From assembly GCA_019745775.1 (NCBI GenBank), contig JAIESR010000019.1, forward strand, positions 62,001 to 126,000: a DNA stretch of 64,000 nt. Reading direction: 5' to 3'. The translations under genes and the position numbers were made by a program. The notes beneath the pieces are model-generated. The model had not been told where the DNA came from, made no database searches, and saw nothing but the letters and a program-made list of their open reading frames with translations. The DNA is from Xanthobacteraceae bacterium. GTDB lineage: Bacteria > Pseudomonadota > Alphaproteobacteria > Rhizobiales > Xanthobacteraceae. Shown one piece after another: positions 16,679 to 25,627 of the stretch (position 1 is the stretch's first letter; every line of letters begins with the position of its first letter).

Positions 16679-18184
16679 TTAATCCTGAAAGGCTCGCTCG
16701 CGGCCGCTGCGGATCGAGGGCAGCGCGACGATTACCAGAAGAATCGCTGCCGCAATGAGCAGTCCGAATGCAATGGGTCGCTCGATGAAGATCATGGGAT
16801 CGCCGCCGGAAATGCGCATGGCGCGGCGCAGATTGTCCTCCATCAGCGGGCCGAGCACGAAACCAAGGATCATCGGCGCCGGCTCGCATTCGAGCCGCAC
16901 GAAGATGTAGCCGGCGACGCCGAACACGGCGGCGAGGATCACGGCGAAGGCGCTGTTCGAGATCGTGTAGACGCCTATTGCACAGAAGAGGAGAACTGCA
17001 AGGAAGAGAAAACGATACGGCACCTTGAGCAGCTGCACCCAGATGCCGATCAGGGGCAGGTTGATGACCAGCAGCATCAGGTTGCCGATCCACATCGACG
17101 CGACCATGCCCCAGAACAACGCGGGGCGTTCGGTCATCACCTGCGGCCCGGGCTGGATGCCGTGGATCATCATGGCGCCGATCATCAGCGCCATCACCGC
17201 GTTGCCGGGGAGCCCAAGCGTCAGCATCGGGATGAACGACGTCTGCGCGCCGGCATTGTTGGCGGCCTCCGGTCCGGCGACGCCTTCGATCGCGCCATGG
17301 CCGAAGCGCGATGGATCGCGCGCGACCTTCTTCTCCAGCACATAGGCCGCGAACGAAGACAGCGTCGCGCCGCCGCCCGGCAGCACGCCGAGCAGTCCGC
17401 CGAGCGCGGTGCCGCGCATCGCCGCCGGCCAGGCGAGCTTGATCTCGTCGCGGGTCGGCATCAGCCGCGAGATGCCCTGCGCCAGCAGCGAGCGGCTCTC
17501 GCCGCCGCGGGTAAGATTGGCGATGATCTCGCCGACGCCGAACACGCCGATCGCCAGCACCGCAAAGTCGATGCCGTCGGAAAGCTTGGTGAGGTCGAAC
17601 GTGAAGCGTTGCGCCGCGGTCTGCCCGTCGGTGCCGACGAGGCCGAGCAGCAGCCCGAGCACGATCATCGCGATCGCCTTCACCACCGAGCCGTGCGCCA
17701 GCACCACCGCGGCGATCAGGCCGAGCGTCATCAGCGCGAAGTATTCCGGCGCGCCGAACGACTGCCCGATGCGGGCGAGCGGCGGCGCCAGCATCGCGAT
17801 CACGCCGGTCGCCACGGTGCCGGCGAAGAACGAGGCCAGCGCCGCAATCGCCAGCGCGGCGCCGGCGCGGCCCTGGCGCGCCATCTGGTGGCCGTCGATG
17901 CAGGTGACGACCGAGGAAGTCTCGCCCGGCAGGTTGACCAGAATGGCCGAGGTCGAGCCGCCATACTGCGCGCCGTAGAAGATGCCGGCGAGCATGATCA
18001 GGCCGGATACCGGCTCGAGATGGAAGGTGAGCGGCAACAGCATTGCGATGGTGGCGATCGGCCCGATGCCGGGCAGCACGCCGATCAGCGTGCCGATCAG
18101 CGCCCCCAACAGCGCGAAACCGAGATTGGCGGGCGTCAGCGCAACTGAAAAGCCGGTGCCGAGATTGGCGAGCAGCTGTTCCAT
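16679..18184 (-). CDS. tctA: Tripartite tricarboxylate transporter large membrane subunit TctA
   Basis: The 501-residue, about twelve-span channel subunit of a TctABC carrier that moves carboxylates into the cell using an ion gradient. Conserved marks are [20 protein letters not shown] at the N-terminus, FYGAQYGGSTSAILVNLPGE, and [20 protein letters not shown] with LGLPGNAVMAL. It is the last gene of the operon cupin-tctC-tctB-tctA and follows tctB by 3 bases. It is about full length for the family. Confidence 0.95.
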   Translation of the reverse strand: MEQLLANLGTGFSVALTPANLGFALLGALIGTLIGVLPGIGPIATIAMLLPLTFHLEPVSGLIMLAGIFYGAQYGGSTSAILVNLPGETSSVVTCIDGHQMARQGRAGAALAIAALASFFAGTVATGVIAMLAPPLARIGQSFGAPEYFALMTLGLIAAVVLAHGSVVKAIAMIVLGLLLGLVGTDGQTAAQRFTFDLTKLSDGIDFAVLAIGVFGVGEIIANLTRGGESRSLLAQGISRLMPTRDEIKLAWPAAMRGTALGGLLGVLPGGGATLSSFAAYVLEKKVARDPSRFGHGAIEGVAGPEAANNAGAQTSFIPMLTLGLPGNAVMALMIGAMMIHGIQPGPQVMTERPALFWGMVASMWIGNLMLLVINLPLIGIWVQLLKVPYRFLFLAVLLFCAIGVYTISNSAFAVILAAVFGVAGYIFVRLECEPAPMILGFVLGPLMEDNLRRAMRISGGDPMIFIERPIAFGLLIAAAILLVIVALPSIRSGRERAFQD

Positions 18185-18187
18185 CGG

Positions 18188-18706
18188 CTACCAGTCCGGC
18201 CACATCTGGATCGGCAGCCCGAGCCCGAGGATGAAGATCGCCCAGGTCAGCACGCTCAAGCCGGCGGCGGCGGCGAGCGCCTCCCAGAATTTCAGCTCAC
18301 GCGTGGCGAAGCTTGCGATCACCACCAGCGCCAGGATCGCAAGCACGAGGCCGAGCGGCTCGAGCGTCAGCGCAAACGTGATGAGCCCGACCGTGACCAG
18401 CACGACCGGACGCAACTGCGCGATCACGCCGTCTTCCGCCGTCCGTTCACGCGCCGGTTCCGGCGTATGAGGCTCGATCAGCCCCTGCACCAGCACGATC
18501 GCGCCGAGCCCCATCAGCAGCCAGCACAGCAGCCGCGGCACATAGCCGGTGCTCATCCGCAGCGCCGTGCCGACCGGGTAGTTGCGCGACGCCCACAGCC
18601 CGACCGCTGCGATGGCGATGAACATCAGCCCCGACAAGACGTTCTTGCGCTGGAGCAGGCGCAGGAGCGGATGCTGCTGCGCCGTCGGCGGGCTTTCAGT
18701 GCTCAT
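18188..18706 (-). CDS. tctB: Tripartite tricarboxylate transporter small membrane subunit TctB
   Basis: The 172-residue, four-span small subunit of the TctABC system. Hydrophobic segments lie near residues 26-45, 62-82, 105-125 and 145-165, as in TctB proteins, which are poorly conserved in sequence. Position between tctC and tctA confirms the call. The N-terminus is a short cytoplasmic stretch with PLLRLLQRKNVLSGL. Confidence 0.9.
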   Translation of the reverse strand: MSTESPPTAQQHPLLRLLQRKNVLSGLMFIAIAAVGLWASRNYPVGTALRMSTGYVPRLLCWLLMGLGAIVLVQGLIEPHTPEPARERTAEDGVIAQLRPVVLVTVGLITFALTLEPLGLVLAILALVVIASFATRELKFWEALAAAAGLSVLTWAIFILGLGLPIQMWPDW

Positions 18707-18774
18707 CGGGTCGCACCCATCCCCAAGCGCGGACCGTGGTGCCGCGTACGAAGACGCGGCAGGCGCGGACTAGA

Positions 18775-19785
18775 TCACTCCGTCTCGATCTTCACCGCAG
18801 CGGTGATCTTCTTCCACGCGTCGATCTCGCTGGCGAGCCACTGCCTGGCGTCGTCCAGCGATTTCGAGGGCGCGATGATGAAGCCCTGCTTGGTGAGCGC
18901 CGCCTTGGCGGCGTCCGAGGTCAGCGCGGCGACCGCCGAGCGGTGCAGGGTTTCGAGCACCGGGCGCGGCGTCGCCGCCGGCGCGAACATGCCGTTCCAG
19001 GCGATGGTCCCGACGTCGGGAAATCCGACTTCCTTCATCGTCGGCACGTCCGGATAGTCCGGCAGCCGGGTCGGGCTGACCACGGCGATCGGCCGGAGCT
19101 TGCCGGCCTTGATCTGCGCCGCGGTCGACGCGACGTTGAGGAATGCAACCTGCACGTCGCCGGTCAGCATGTCGTTGATGATACCGGCGGCGCCCTGCTT
19201 GTTGTGGATCGGGACCATGTTGAGGTCGCCGGCGCGCTTGGCGAAGAACGCCATGTCGAAATGCGGATAGCTGCCGGCGCCGACGGTGCCGTAGCGGGTC
19301 TTGCCGGGGTTCTTCTTGGCGTGGGCGATCAGCTCCGGAATGTCCTTAACCGCGAAGTTGGTGGTGGTCACCACGATGAATGCCGGAATATCGATCAGGT
19401 TGGTGACCGGCGCGACGTCGCGGGCGTAATTGATCTTGAGCCGCTCCGGCACAAGCACCGGCGTGATCGCGTTGGTCGAGACGTTGCCCGTCATCAGCGT
19501 GTAGCCGTCCGGCTTGGCGTTCATCATCTCCTGGATCGCCACGATGCCGAAAGCGCCGGGCTTGTTCTCGACCACGAAGGACTGGCCGAGGCTCTGCCGC
19601 ATCTGCTCGGCGACGATGCGCGTGACGATATCGGTGGCGCCGCCCGGCCCGTAGGGCACGACGATCTTCACCGGCTTCACCGGGAATTTGTCCTGCGCCC
19701 AAGAAGAAGACAGCCAGGAGCCTCTTGCAACCGCGCCGAGTGCGAGGCACGACAGCGCCCCGAGAGCAAAACGTCGATACTTCAT
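18775..19785 (-). CDS. tctC: Tripartite tricarboxylate transporter substrate-binding protein TctC
   Basis: A 336-residue Bug-family periplasmic binding protein, upstream of its own tctB and tctA. The signal peptide runs to about SSWAQDKFP. Marks are KPVKIVVPYGPGGATDIVTR and VVENKPGAFGIVAIQEM. The substrate is a carboxylate or similar anion; exact specificity cannot be read. The cupin gene upstream is probably in the same transcript (41-base gap). Confidence 0.94.
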   Translation of the reverse strand: MKYRRFALGALSCLALGAVARGSWLSSSWAQDKFPVKPVKIVVPYGPGGATDIVTRIVAEQMRQSLGQSFVVENKPGAFGIVAIQEMMNAKPDGYTLMTGNVSTNAITPVLVPERLKINYARDVAPVTNLIDIPAFIVVTTTNFAVKDIPELIAHAKKNPGKTRYGTVGAGSYPHFDMAFFAKRAGDLNMVPIHNKQGAAGIINDMLTGDVQVAFLNVASTAAQIKAGKLRPIAVVSPTRLPDYPDVPTMKEVGFPDVGTIAWNGMFAPAATPRPVLETLHRSAVAALTSDAAKAALTKQGFIIAPSKSLDDARQWLASEIDAWKKITAAVKIETE

Positions 19786-19826
19786 AACGTCCTCCCTGAT
19801 CGAACTTGCGCACTGACCTGGAACGA

Positions 19827-20231
19827 TCAGCCCGCCTTTACCCCGTGCAGGCTGTGCGACGCGTCCTTCACTGTGAAGAACACGACGTCACCGTCTGCCG
19901 TCGCCTTCGCTGAATGCACGACGTTCGACGGCACGTAGACCACCGATCCCGCTCGTGCTTCGATCTCGTCGTTGCCAATCGTGGCTTTGAAAGTGCCTTC
20001 AAGGATGTAGATCCACTGCTCGTTCGGATGCGAATGCGGCTCCGCCCCGGTGCCGGCCGGCATGCGCATCAGCGCGACGATCATGCGGTCGCCCTCGACC
20101 ACGCCGCCTTCGACGCTCGAGTAGTCCGGGCCGCCCTTGATGTGATTGACTTTTCCCAGGTCGAAGACGTATTCGCCGGGGCCCGCGCGCTTGGCGCCGG
20201 GCGTGCGCGCGGCAGCTGCCTGTGCCGGCAT
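19827..20231 (-). CDS. Cupin-domain protein
   Basis: A 134-residue single-domain cupin. Motif 1 is AEPHSHPNEQWIYILEGTF and motif 2 runs GSVVYVPSNVVHSAKA, giving the usual three His and one Glu metal ligands. The start at 20231 follows CAGGAG at good spacing; an earlier in-frame ATG at 20285 lacks such a site. No signal peptide. It heads the tctCBA operon, so it may bind, convert or sense the compound carried by that transporter. Small cupins have too many functions to name one. Confidence 0.88.
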   Translation of the reverse strand: MPAQAAAARTPGAKRAGPGEYVFDLGKVNHIKGGPDYSSVEGGVVEGDRMIVALMRMPAGTGAEPHSHPNEQWIYILEGTFKATIGNDEIEARAGSVVYVPSNVVHSAKATADGDVVFFTVKDASHSLHGVKAG

Positions 20232-20378
20232 GCGTTTCTCCTGTTCGTTGTTTCCCGGGGAGGATGGTAGTGGGGCTATGCCCATCTCGCTAGCATTCTG
20301 ACGGGCGATATTTTAACCATCGTTCGGCCATTCTCGGGCGCCACGGATAAGGGGCCTTTCTTGGGGATTTCTAGCGGT

Positions 20379-20921
20379 ATGTCGTCGGGGGGTTCGAACG
20401 TATTGCGGGCGGGTTTGAGCGCGGTCGCCGCCGTGCTGGTGGTGGCCTGTGCCGGCGATCGTGAACCGCCGGTCTCGGGCGAGCCGTCCTTCTATCGCAG
20501 CATGGCGGCATCGGGTGCGCAGGTCGACGCCGCCGCGGCCGCCTCGATGATTTCCGGCTACCGCCGGAACAACGGCCTCGGCGCCGTCAGCGTCGACCCG
20601 GCGCTGATGAAGATCGCGGCCGAGCACGCCTACGCCATGGCGTCACGCGACCGGCTCGATCACGACCTCGGCGGCCGCAGCTTCAACAACCGGATCGCGG
20701 GCTCGGGCTACGATGCCAAGGCCGCGTATGAGAACATCGGTGCCGGCTACCACACGCTGGCGGAAGCGTTCTCGGGCTGGCGCGGCTCGCCCGGCCACCG
20801 CGCCAACATGCTGAGGCGCGATGTGAACCACATCGGGATCGCCGCAGCCTATTCGCCACGCTCGAAATACAAGGTGTTCTGGGCGCTGGTGCTGGCTTCG
20901 CCCGACGATCGCAAGCGGTGA
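20379..20921 (+). CDS. CAP-domain (SCP/PR1-like) lipoprotein
   Basis: About 180 residues from the ATG at 20379; an in-frame TTG at 20361 would add six. The N-terminus is a lipoprotein signal with VVVAC as lipobox, so the protein is probably anchored in the envelope. The CAP domain shows IAAEHAYAMASRDRLDHDLG, AYENIGAGYHTLAEAFSGWR, then SPGHRANMLRRDVNHIGIA. Bacterial CAP proteins are secreted or surface proteins whose biochemical role is mostly unknown. It stands alone, divergent from the tct operon. Confidence 0.9.
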   Translation: MSSGGSNVLRAGLSAVAAVLVVACAGDREPPVSGEPSFYRSMAASGAQVDAAAAASMISGYRRNNGLGAVSVDPALMKIAAEHAYAMASRDRLDHDLGGRSFNNRIAGSGYDAKAAYENIGAGYHTLAEAFSGWRGSPGHRANMLRRDVNHIGIAAAYSPRSKYKVFWALVLASPDDRKR

Positions 20922-20929
20922 AATCGGTG

Positions 20930-21036
20930 GTCATTCCGGGGCGCGAGCGTAGCTCGCGAGCCCGGAATCCATCACGCAATTGGCTCCAGCCGACAAATGG
21001 ATTCCGGACAGCCGCTAGCGCGGCTTCCGGAATGAC
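20930..21036. repeat. Palindromic repeat family D, dimer
   Basis: Starts GTCATTCCGGGG and ends CTTCCGGAATGAC. The left half has the tip stem GCGCGAGC/GCTCGCG, the right half GCCGC/GCGGC. The halves are inverted and separated by about 29 bases. The outer ends GTCATTCC/GGAATGAC parallel those of families B and C. Confidence 0.85.
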
Positions 21037-21063
21037 TACGGAGAGAGTTGCGTTGGTTCAGCG

Positions 21064-21090
21064 CCGGACAGCCGCCTACGCGGCTTCCGG
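21064..21090. repeat. Palindromic repeat family D, single half at a gene 3' end
   Basis: A 27-base copy of the right half of the dimer at 20930 (compare 21005-21031), differing at two central positions: CCGGACAGCCGC, two variable bases, CGCGGCTTCCGG. The minus-strand stop codon and last four codons of the gene ending at 21076 lie inside it. Confidence 0.8.
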
Positions 21091-21435
21091 CTTGCCGGTA
21101 TTGTCCCTGCGGCCGAACACGCCGGGGATGCGATTTTCCAGAATCCGGCGATAGCGCGGGCGCGATTTCAGATCGCCGTAGCGGAGGTCGAGCTCCTTGA
21201 GGGCGGCCATCACCTCATCGAGACGGACGACGCCTTCGGCACGGTTCAGCAAGCTCTCGACGCTGCGCGCATCGGACGCCCAGGAGGAGAGAATGGCGCG
21301 CTTTTCGGTGAGGGTAAGGTCCTGGTCGTCAACCACGGTCATCGGGTCGGCGAACGCGTTCGCAGGCTGCAGCATCCGGCCGATATCGAGGCCGTCGTCG
21401 CTGCGTTCCGATGTCTTGCGTTTACGGCTCGTCAT
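21076..21435 (-). CDS. Conserved hypothetical protein, C-terminus encoded by a repeat
   Basis: About 119 residues from the ATG at 21435, chosen because GAGGAGG precedes it; an in-frame ATG at 21534 lies further upstream. It has no signal or membrane span. The central segment VVDDQDLTLTEKRAILSSWASDA resembles short hypothetical proteins I associate with Bradyrhizobium and relatives; no function is known to me. The last residues (PEAA and the stop) come from a palindromic repeat half, so the original C-terminus may have been altered. Confidence 0.75.
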   Translation of the reverse strand: MTSRKRKTSERSDDGLDIGRMLQPANAFADPMTVVDDQDLTLTEKRAILSSWASDARSVESLLNRAEGVVRLDEVMAALKELDLRYGDLKSRPRYRRILENRIPGVFGRRDNTGKPEAA

Positions 21436-21599
21436 GCCGATCTGCGCCTCCTCGATCAATAAAGGAACACGGCGCGCCGGGGTTACATGGCCTCCGACAG
21501 CCGAGGGTTTAGACCGCAATGTCTGCGTATTCAAGTCCCCGGGGCGATGTAGCGGCCATCGGTTAAATTTTTGTGCTCTTGCAACAAGGCGGCAAGAGC

Positions 21600-22817
21600 C
21601 TAGGCCGACGGCGGTAATCCCCCGCGGGGCTGCGGCCCCCGCTGCAATGCAACCGCGATGACGGCGAGCGTCAGCGCGTTAAGCATAAAGATGCCGAGCA
21701 CGCCGGTACCGGCCGCCACGATGCCGGCGACGAACGGCATCAGCACCAGCCCGATGCGGTTGCCGGTGATGCGGAGCGACATCGCGGTGCCGCGCGCCTG
21801 CGGTGGCGAATACTCGGCGACGCCTGAAAGCGTCAGCGTCGACGCGATACCCAGCCCGAGCCCGATCGCGATCGCAGCAATGTACATCACCGGCAGCGCC
21901 GGCACGGCCAGCAGCGCGAACGCGCCGGCAGCGAACAGCGACGAGCCGAGGGTCAGCGGCATCCGGCCGAGCGCATAGATCAGCCGCGCGTAGTAAGCGC
22001 GCGCGACCAGCGCGGCCACCGACTTCGCCAAGAGCAGGAAGCCGATATGGCTGGCGTCGATGTGGCGCTCGGCGCCGAGCAGCGGCAGATAGATGATCAT
22101 GAGATCGCTGGCGGTGACCGTCACCACGCTGGCGATCAGGATCGGGAACAGGCCGGGCACGCGCAGCAATTCCATCACCGGCATCAGCGGGCTGTCGTCC
22201 GTGCGCCGCGCGGCGCGCGGTTTCGGCCGCAGCGCCAGTGCGAAGGCGAGGCACAATACCGCCGCGACCACCCCGATGACGAAGAGCTCGTTGGTCGGCG
22301 GCACGGTGGTGCCGCGCCCGACCAAGCCGACGATCAGCGGGCCCAGCCCTTGGCCGATCGAGATCGCCACCATGAAATAGCCGAACGCGGATTCGCGCTT
22401 GCGCGGCGAGGCGCTGCGCAGCGTCAGCATCTGCTGCGAGGCCATCAGGAACATGTGGCCGGTGCCGAGCACGATGGTGAAGATCAACAGGTGCCAGGCT
22501 GAAATGGGCCATAACCACAGGCAGATGCTGGCGGCGAGCATCATGGTGCCGCCGATCCAGGCGGCGTGGGCGTCGTAGCCGCGGTCGATGAAGCGTCCGA
22601 CCTTGAGCGCCACGAAAACCGGCAGGATCGCGAAGGCGGCGGAGACGGCGCCGAGCCAGACCACGTTGAGCTCGAGTTCGACCGAGCGGTAGGAAGTGCT
22701 CACCCGCACCACCGCGACGACGATGTGGGTGAAGATCACGTGGATGATCAGCGGCGCCAGCAGTCGCCAATCGAAGTCGCGGTCGTCGGCTGTTACTGGC
22801 TCAGTCGGGGCGTGCAT
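21600..22817 (-). CDS. Major facilitator superfamily transporter
   Basis: A 405-residue carrier with about twelve hydrophobic spans and a charged central loop (RPKPRAARRTDD). The cytoplasmic loop 2-3 motif appears as GRFIDRGYDAHAAWIGG, close to the MFS signature. Loop 4-5 has SPRKRESAFGYFM. The substrate is unknown; drug or metabolite efflux is typical for this size. It is separated from neighbours and probably monocistronic. Confidence 0.88.
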   Translation of the reverse strand: MHAPTEPVTADDRDFDWRLLAPLIIHVIFTHIVVAVVRVSTSYRSVELELNVVWLGAVSAAFAILPVFVALKVGRFIDRGYDAHAAWIGGTMMLAASICLWLWPISAWHLLIFTIVLGTGHMFLMASQQMLTLRSASPRKRESAFGYFMVAISIGQGLGPLIVGLVGRGTTVPPTNELFVIGVVAAVLCLAFALALRPKPRAARRTDDSPLMPVMELLRVPGLFPILIASVVTVTASDLMIIYLPLLGAERHIDASHIGFLLLAKSVAALVARAYYARLIYALGRMPLTLGSSLFAAGAFALLAVPALPVMYIAAIAIGLGLGIASTLTLSGVAEYSPPQARGTAMSLRITGNRIGLVLMPFVAGIVAAGTGVLGIFMLNALTLAVIAVALQRGPQPRGGLPPSA

Positions 22818-22941
22818 CGCGCCCTGCTTAATCCGCCATGGCGGCGTTGCCTAGGCTCGGAATTGCGCGCGCGCCATGCGCGGACGCACCGGCGCCAAGT
22901 TCCTGTCCTGACGAGTTAGACTTTTGTCCTAAGCGGCGGCG

Positions 22942-24099
22942 TCACGTACGCCGCAGCAGGCCGCGCAGCCACTTGAGCTTGTCGATCGCCGAGCGGCGAA
23001 GCGATTCCATTCTGCACAAGTGGGCGAACAGCGTCGGGTCGCACTTGGCGACGCACATCAGCCGGTCGGAGAGGGCGAGACGCTCGCGCCAGATGTGGTC
23101 GATCATCGGATGGCTGGGCGTGGCGCAGGAATCGGCGCGCGCGATGCCGGCGTCGGCAAGCAGGTCGTCCGTGACGTCGAGCAGGAGTTGCACACCGGGC
23201 GATGCACGCGAAAAGCCTTCGTCGTAGGCGATCTTCCAGCACCAGGCCTCGTCGCCTGAGCGCAGCGTCACGATGGCGGCGATGGCGCGGTTATCGAGTG
23301 TCAGCCGCGCGACCGACGCTTTGCCCTCGGCGGCGAGGGCGGACACCGCCTCGACCACGAAGCAGTGCACGGCATCGTTGCCCTTGGCGGCGGTGCCGGC
23401 GCGACCCTTCCAGCCGGAGGCTTCGAGCGCCAGGAAATCGAGCACGGCCGCGGTGAGCGCAGTCGGACCCTTGGCGATGGTGGTCGACGTCAGAGTGCCT
23501 ATTTCGGCAAGGCGCTTGCGCAGCCGGCGCAGCTCCTTGCGTTTCTTGTGCGGCATGGCGTGGTCGAGATAGCCGGCGCGGTCGCCGGTGGGGGCCAGTA
23601 GCGCGCGGCGATGCAGCGCGAAGTGCTCGCTGCGGCCGTCGCGGTGGGCAAGCGCAGCGTCGAAGGCCTGCGCGACCGCGCCTTCGGCCGGCAGGTAGGG
23701 CATCAGCATCAGCTTCGGCAGCGTCGGGTCGGCGGCGATATGGTCGAGCCAGGCCGCGACAGCGGCGTCGGCGCAGTCGCGGTCGACCAGCGGCGCGCCG
23801 AGCGGCCCGTAGGAATGCGTCCAGCCGACCAGCATGGGCATGCGCAGGCCGTAGCGGCGCTGCTCGATCGCGACCGGGAAGAAGCCGGTGAGCTGGCGCG
23901 GCATCGCGCGGCGCCACACCAGGCCGGCCATTACGCCGCGGCCGAACACCGGGGCAGCCGCCGCCATGAAGGCGGGCTCATAGAATGCGTTGGGCGCGAC
24001 CGCGCGGGCGGTGAGGTCGCGCAACTCGGGCGCGAACGCCGCGAGCTCGTCGAGACGCTTCAACTCAACCCTGAACCCGGACTCGATCGTGCCGTGCAC
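22942..24099 (-). CDS. CelD/BcsL-family GNAT acyltransferase
   Basis: A 385-residue protein of the group annotated as acetyltransferase involved in cellulose biosynthesis, which also includes Caulobacter HfsK. The C-terminal GNAT region (about 165-330) has the basic element HKKRKELRRLRKRLAEIG, then ALEASGWKGRAGTA and RAIAAIVTLRSGDEAWCWKI. It starts with GTG. It lies 14 bases after a polysaccharide flippase gene, which argues for N- or O-acylation of a sugar intermediate at the inner face of the membrane. The partner cluster may be the locus at 51.8-64 kb. Confidence 0.85.
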   Translation of the reverse strand: MHGTIESGFRVELKRLDELAAFAPELRDLTARAVAPNAFYEPAFMAAAAPVFGRGVMAGLVWRRAMPRQLTGFFPVAIEQRRYGLRMPMLVGWTHSYGPLGAPLVDRDCADAAVAAWLDHIAADPTLPKLMLMPYLPAEGAVAQAFDAALAHRDGRSEHFALHRRALLAPTGDRAGYLDHAMPHKKRKELRRLRKRLAEIGTLTSTTIAKGPTALTAAVLDFLALEASGWKGRAGTAAKGNDAVHCFVVEAVSALAAEGKASVARLTLDNRAIAAIVTLRSGDEAWCWKIAYDEGFSRASPGVQLLLDVTDDLLADAGIARADSCATPSHPMIDHIWRERLALSDRLMCVAKCDPTLFAHLCRMESLRRSAIDKLKWLRGLLRRT

Positions 24100-24113
24100 G
24101 GATACTCCGGACG

Positions 24114-25517
24114 CTAGCTGCGCCGCCTCCAGACGAAGATGTCGAGACCCATGCGCCGCTTCATGAGCGCGATCAGCGCCATGGTTTCGAGAACCAGCGC
24201 GCTCGAGATCGCGATCGCGGCGCCGGCTGCACCGAGCGGCGGAATGAGCACGAAGCAGAGCGCAATATTCACCGCGAACGCGGCGCTATAGACCAGCGCG
24301 CAGCCGCGCTGCTCGCCGATCACGTTGAGGAATCGCTCCATCGGGCCGATGCCGGCGCGCGCCAGCAGGCCGACGGCGAGGATGAACATCAGGTGATAGC
24401 CGTCGACGAACTGCGCCCCGAACAGCGACAGGATCGGCTTGCCGAGCGCGAGCAGCAACGCGGTCGCGACCAGCGACGGCCAGAATGTCAGGTGCATCGC
24501 CCTTCGTATCAGCGCGGCAAGGCCCTCGCGATCGCCCGCCGCATGGCAGGCGGCGACGCGATGCGCGGTCGCGGCGGCAATCGAGAAATGGATGAAGGCG
24601 ACCAGCGCCAGGGTCTTCACCGCCGCATAGTAGACCGCGACGTCCTCGGGCGGACGGAACTGCTGGAGCATCAAGAGGTCGGTGTGCGTCAACAGCAGGT
24701 AGAAGCTCTCGGCCATCAGGATCGGCATGCCGGTGCGGATCCAGAGGCCGGCGTCATGCGCCGTCGGTCCCGGCTCGATGCGCTTTGCCAGGCGGCGGTT
24801 AAGCACTAGCATCTGCACCAGCAGCGGCAGCCAAACCGCTACCGCCGACAGCGCCACCGCGGTTGCGGCGTCGACCGGCAGCCCGCCGAAATATGCCACC
24901 GCCATCAGCGCGGTCAGCAGCAGTTGCCGCACGATATAGCCCGGCACGATGGCGAGCCCGACCCAGTCGTAGGAGCGCGCGATCCCGTCCTGCACGTTGG
25001 CGACCGCAAAGGCGGGCAATGCGATGCAGGCGATGTAGAGCGGGATGACGTTGTAGCTGTCGAGATACGGCGTCAGCAGTCGCACCAGGCCGGCGCAGAG
25101 CGCGGCGATCACGATTGCGACGGCGAGCGCGACCCAGCGGCTGCGCGAGACATAGCCGCGCAGCAGCGCGCTCAGCCCGCGCTCGCGGTATTCGGGAATG
25201 AAGCGCTGAGCGGCGGTGGCGAGCCCGAGGTCGAGCGCGGGGCCGATCAGCAGCACCCAGGTCCAGACATAGACAAAGACACCGAACTCGAAGGTGCCCA
25301 TCCAGCGCGCGAACAGGACGTTGGAGATGTAGGCGAGCGCGGCGGCGATGACGCGGATCATGAACACGGTGCCGGCGAGGCGCTGCACCAATTGCTGGTC
25401 GGCGTCGCCGAGCCGCGATTGGAGACGTGCCCACAAGCCGGCGAACGGCGTGCCCGCCGGCATGCGCAGGCTGCGCGGGCCTGAGTGCGCTGCGTTCTCA
25501 GAGCCGGTGAGCGCCAA
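24114..25517 (-). CDS. Polysaccharide/oligosaccharide flippase (Wzx-like, MOP superfamily)
   Basis: A 467-residue, about twelve-to-fourteen-span protein of the polysaccharide transporter family (FARWMGTFEFGVFVYVWTWV near the N-terminus, a typical element). It would move undecaprenol-linked sugars across the inner membrane. The start is a TTG preceded by GGAGGCAGGA; a later ATG (MPAGTPFAG) is possible. It is transcribed with the GNAT gene. The main exopolysaccharide locus has its own flippase at 61206, so this one may serve a second glycan or a modified precursor. Confidence 0.88.
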   Translation of the reverse strand: MALTGSENAAHSGPRSLRMPAGTPFAGLWARLQSRLGDADQQLVQRLAGTVFMIRVIAAALAYISNVLFARWMGTFEFGVFVYVWTWVLLIGPALDLGLATAAQRFIPEYRERGLSALLRGYVSRSRWVALAVAIVIAALCAGLVRLLTPYLDSYNVIPLYIACIALPAFAVANVQDGIARSYDWVGLAIVPGYIVRQLLLTALMAVAYFGGLPVDAATAVALSAVAVWLPLLVQMLVLNRRLAKRIEPGPTAHDAGLWIRTGMPILMAESFYLLLTHTDLLMLQQFRPPEDVAVYYAAVKTLALVAFIHFSIAAATAHRVAACHAAGDREGLAALIRRAMHLTFWPSLVATALLLALGKPILSLFGAQFVDGYHLMFILAVGLLARAGIGPMERFLNVIGEQRGCALVYSAAFAVNIALCFVLIPPLGAAGAAIAISSALVLETMALIALMKRRMGLDIFVWRRRS

Positions 25518-25627
25518 TTCCTGCCTCCGCTGGTGGGGCCTCCAGCGGTAGCAAGGAACCGTTAAGAATCGGTTCGGGGGACTGGTTTATTCCGCGTCAT
25601 TCCGGGATTTGCACGGAATGCCCGTGG

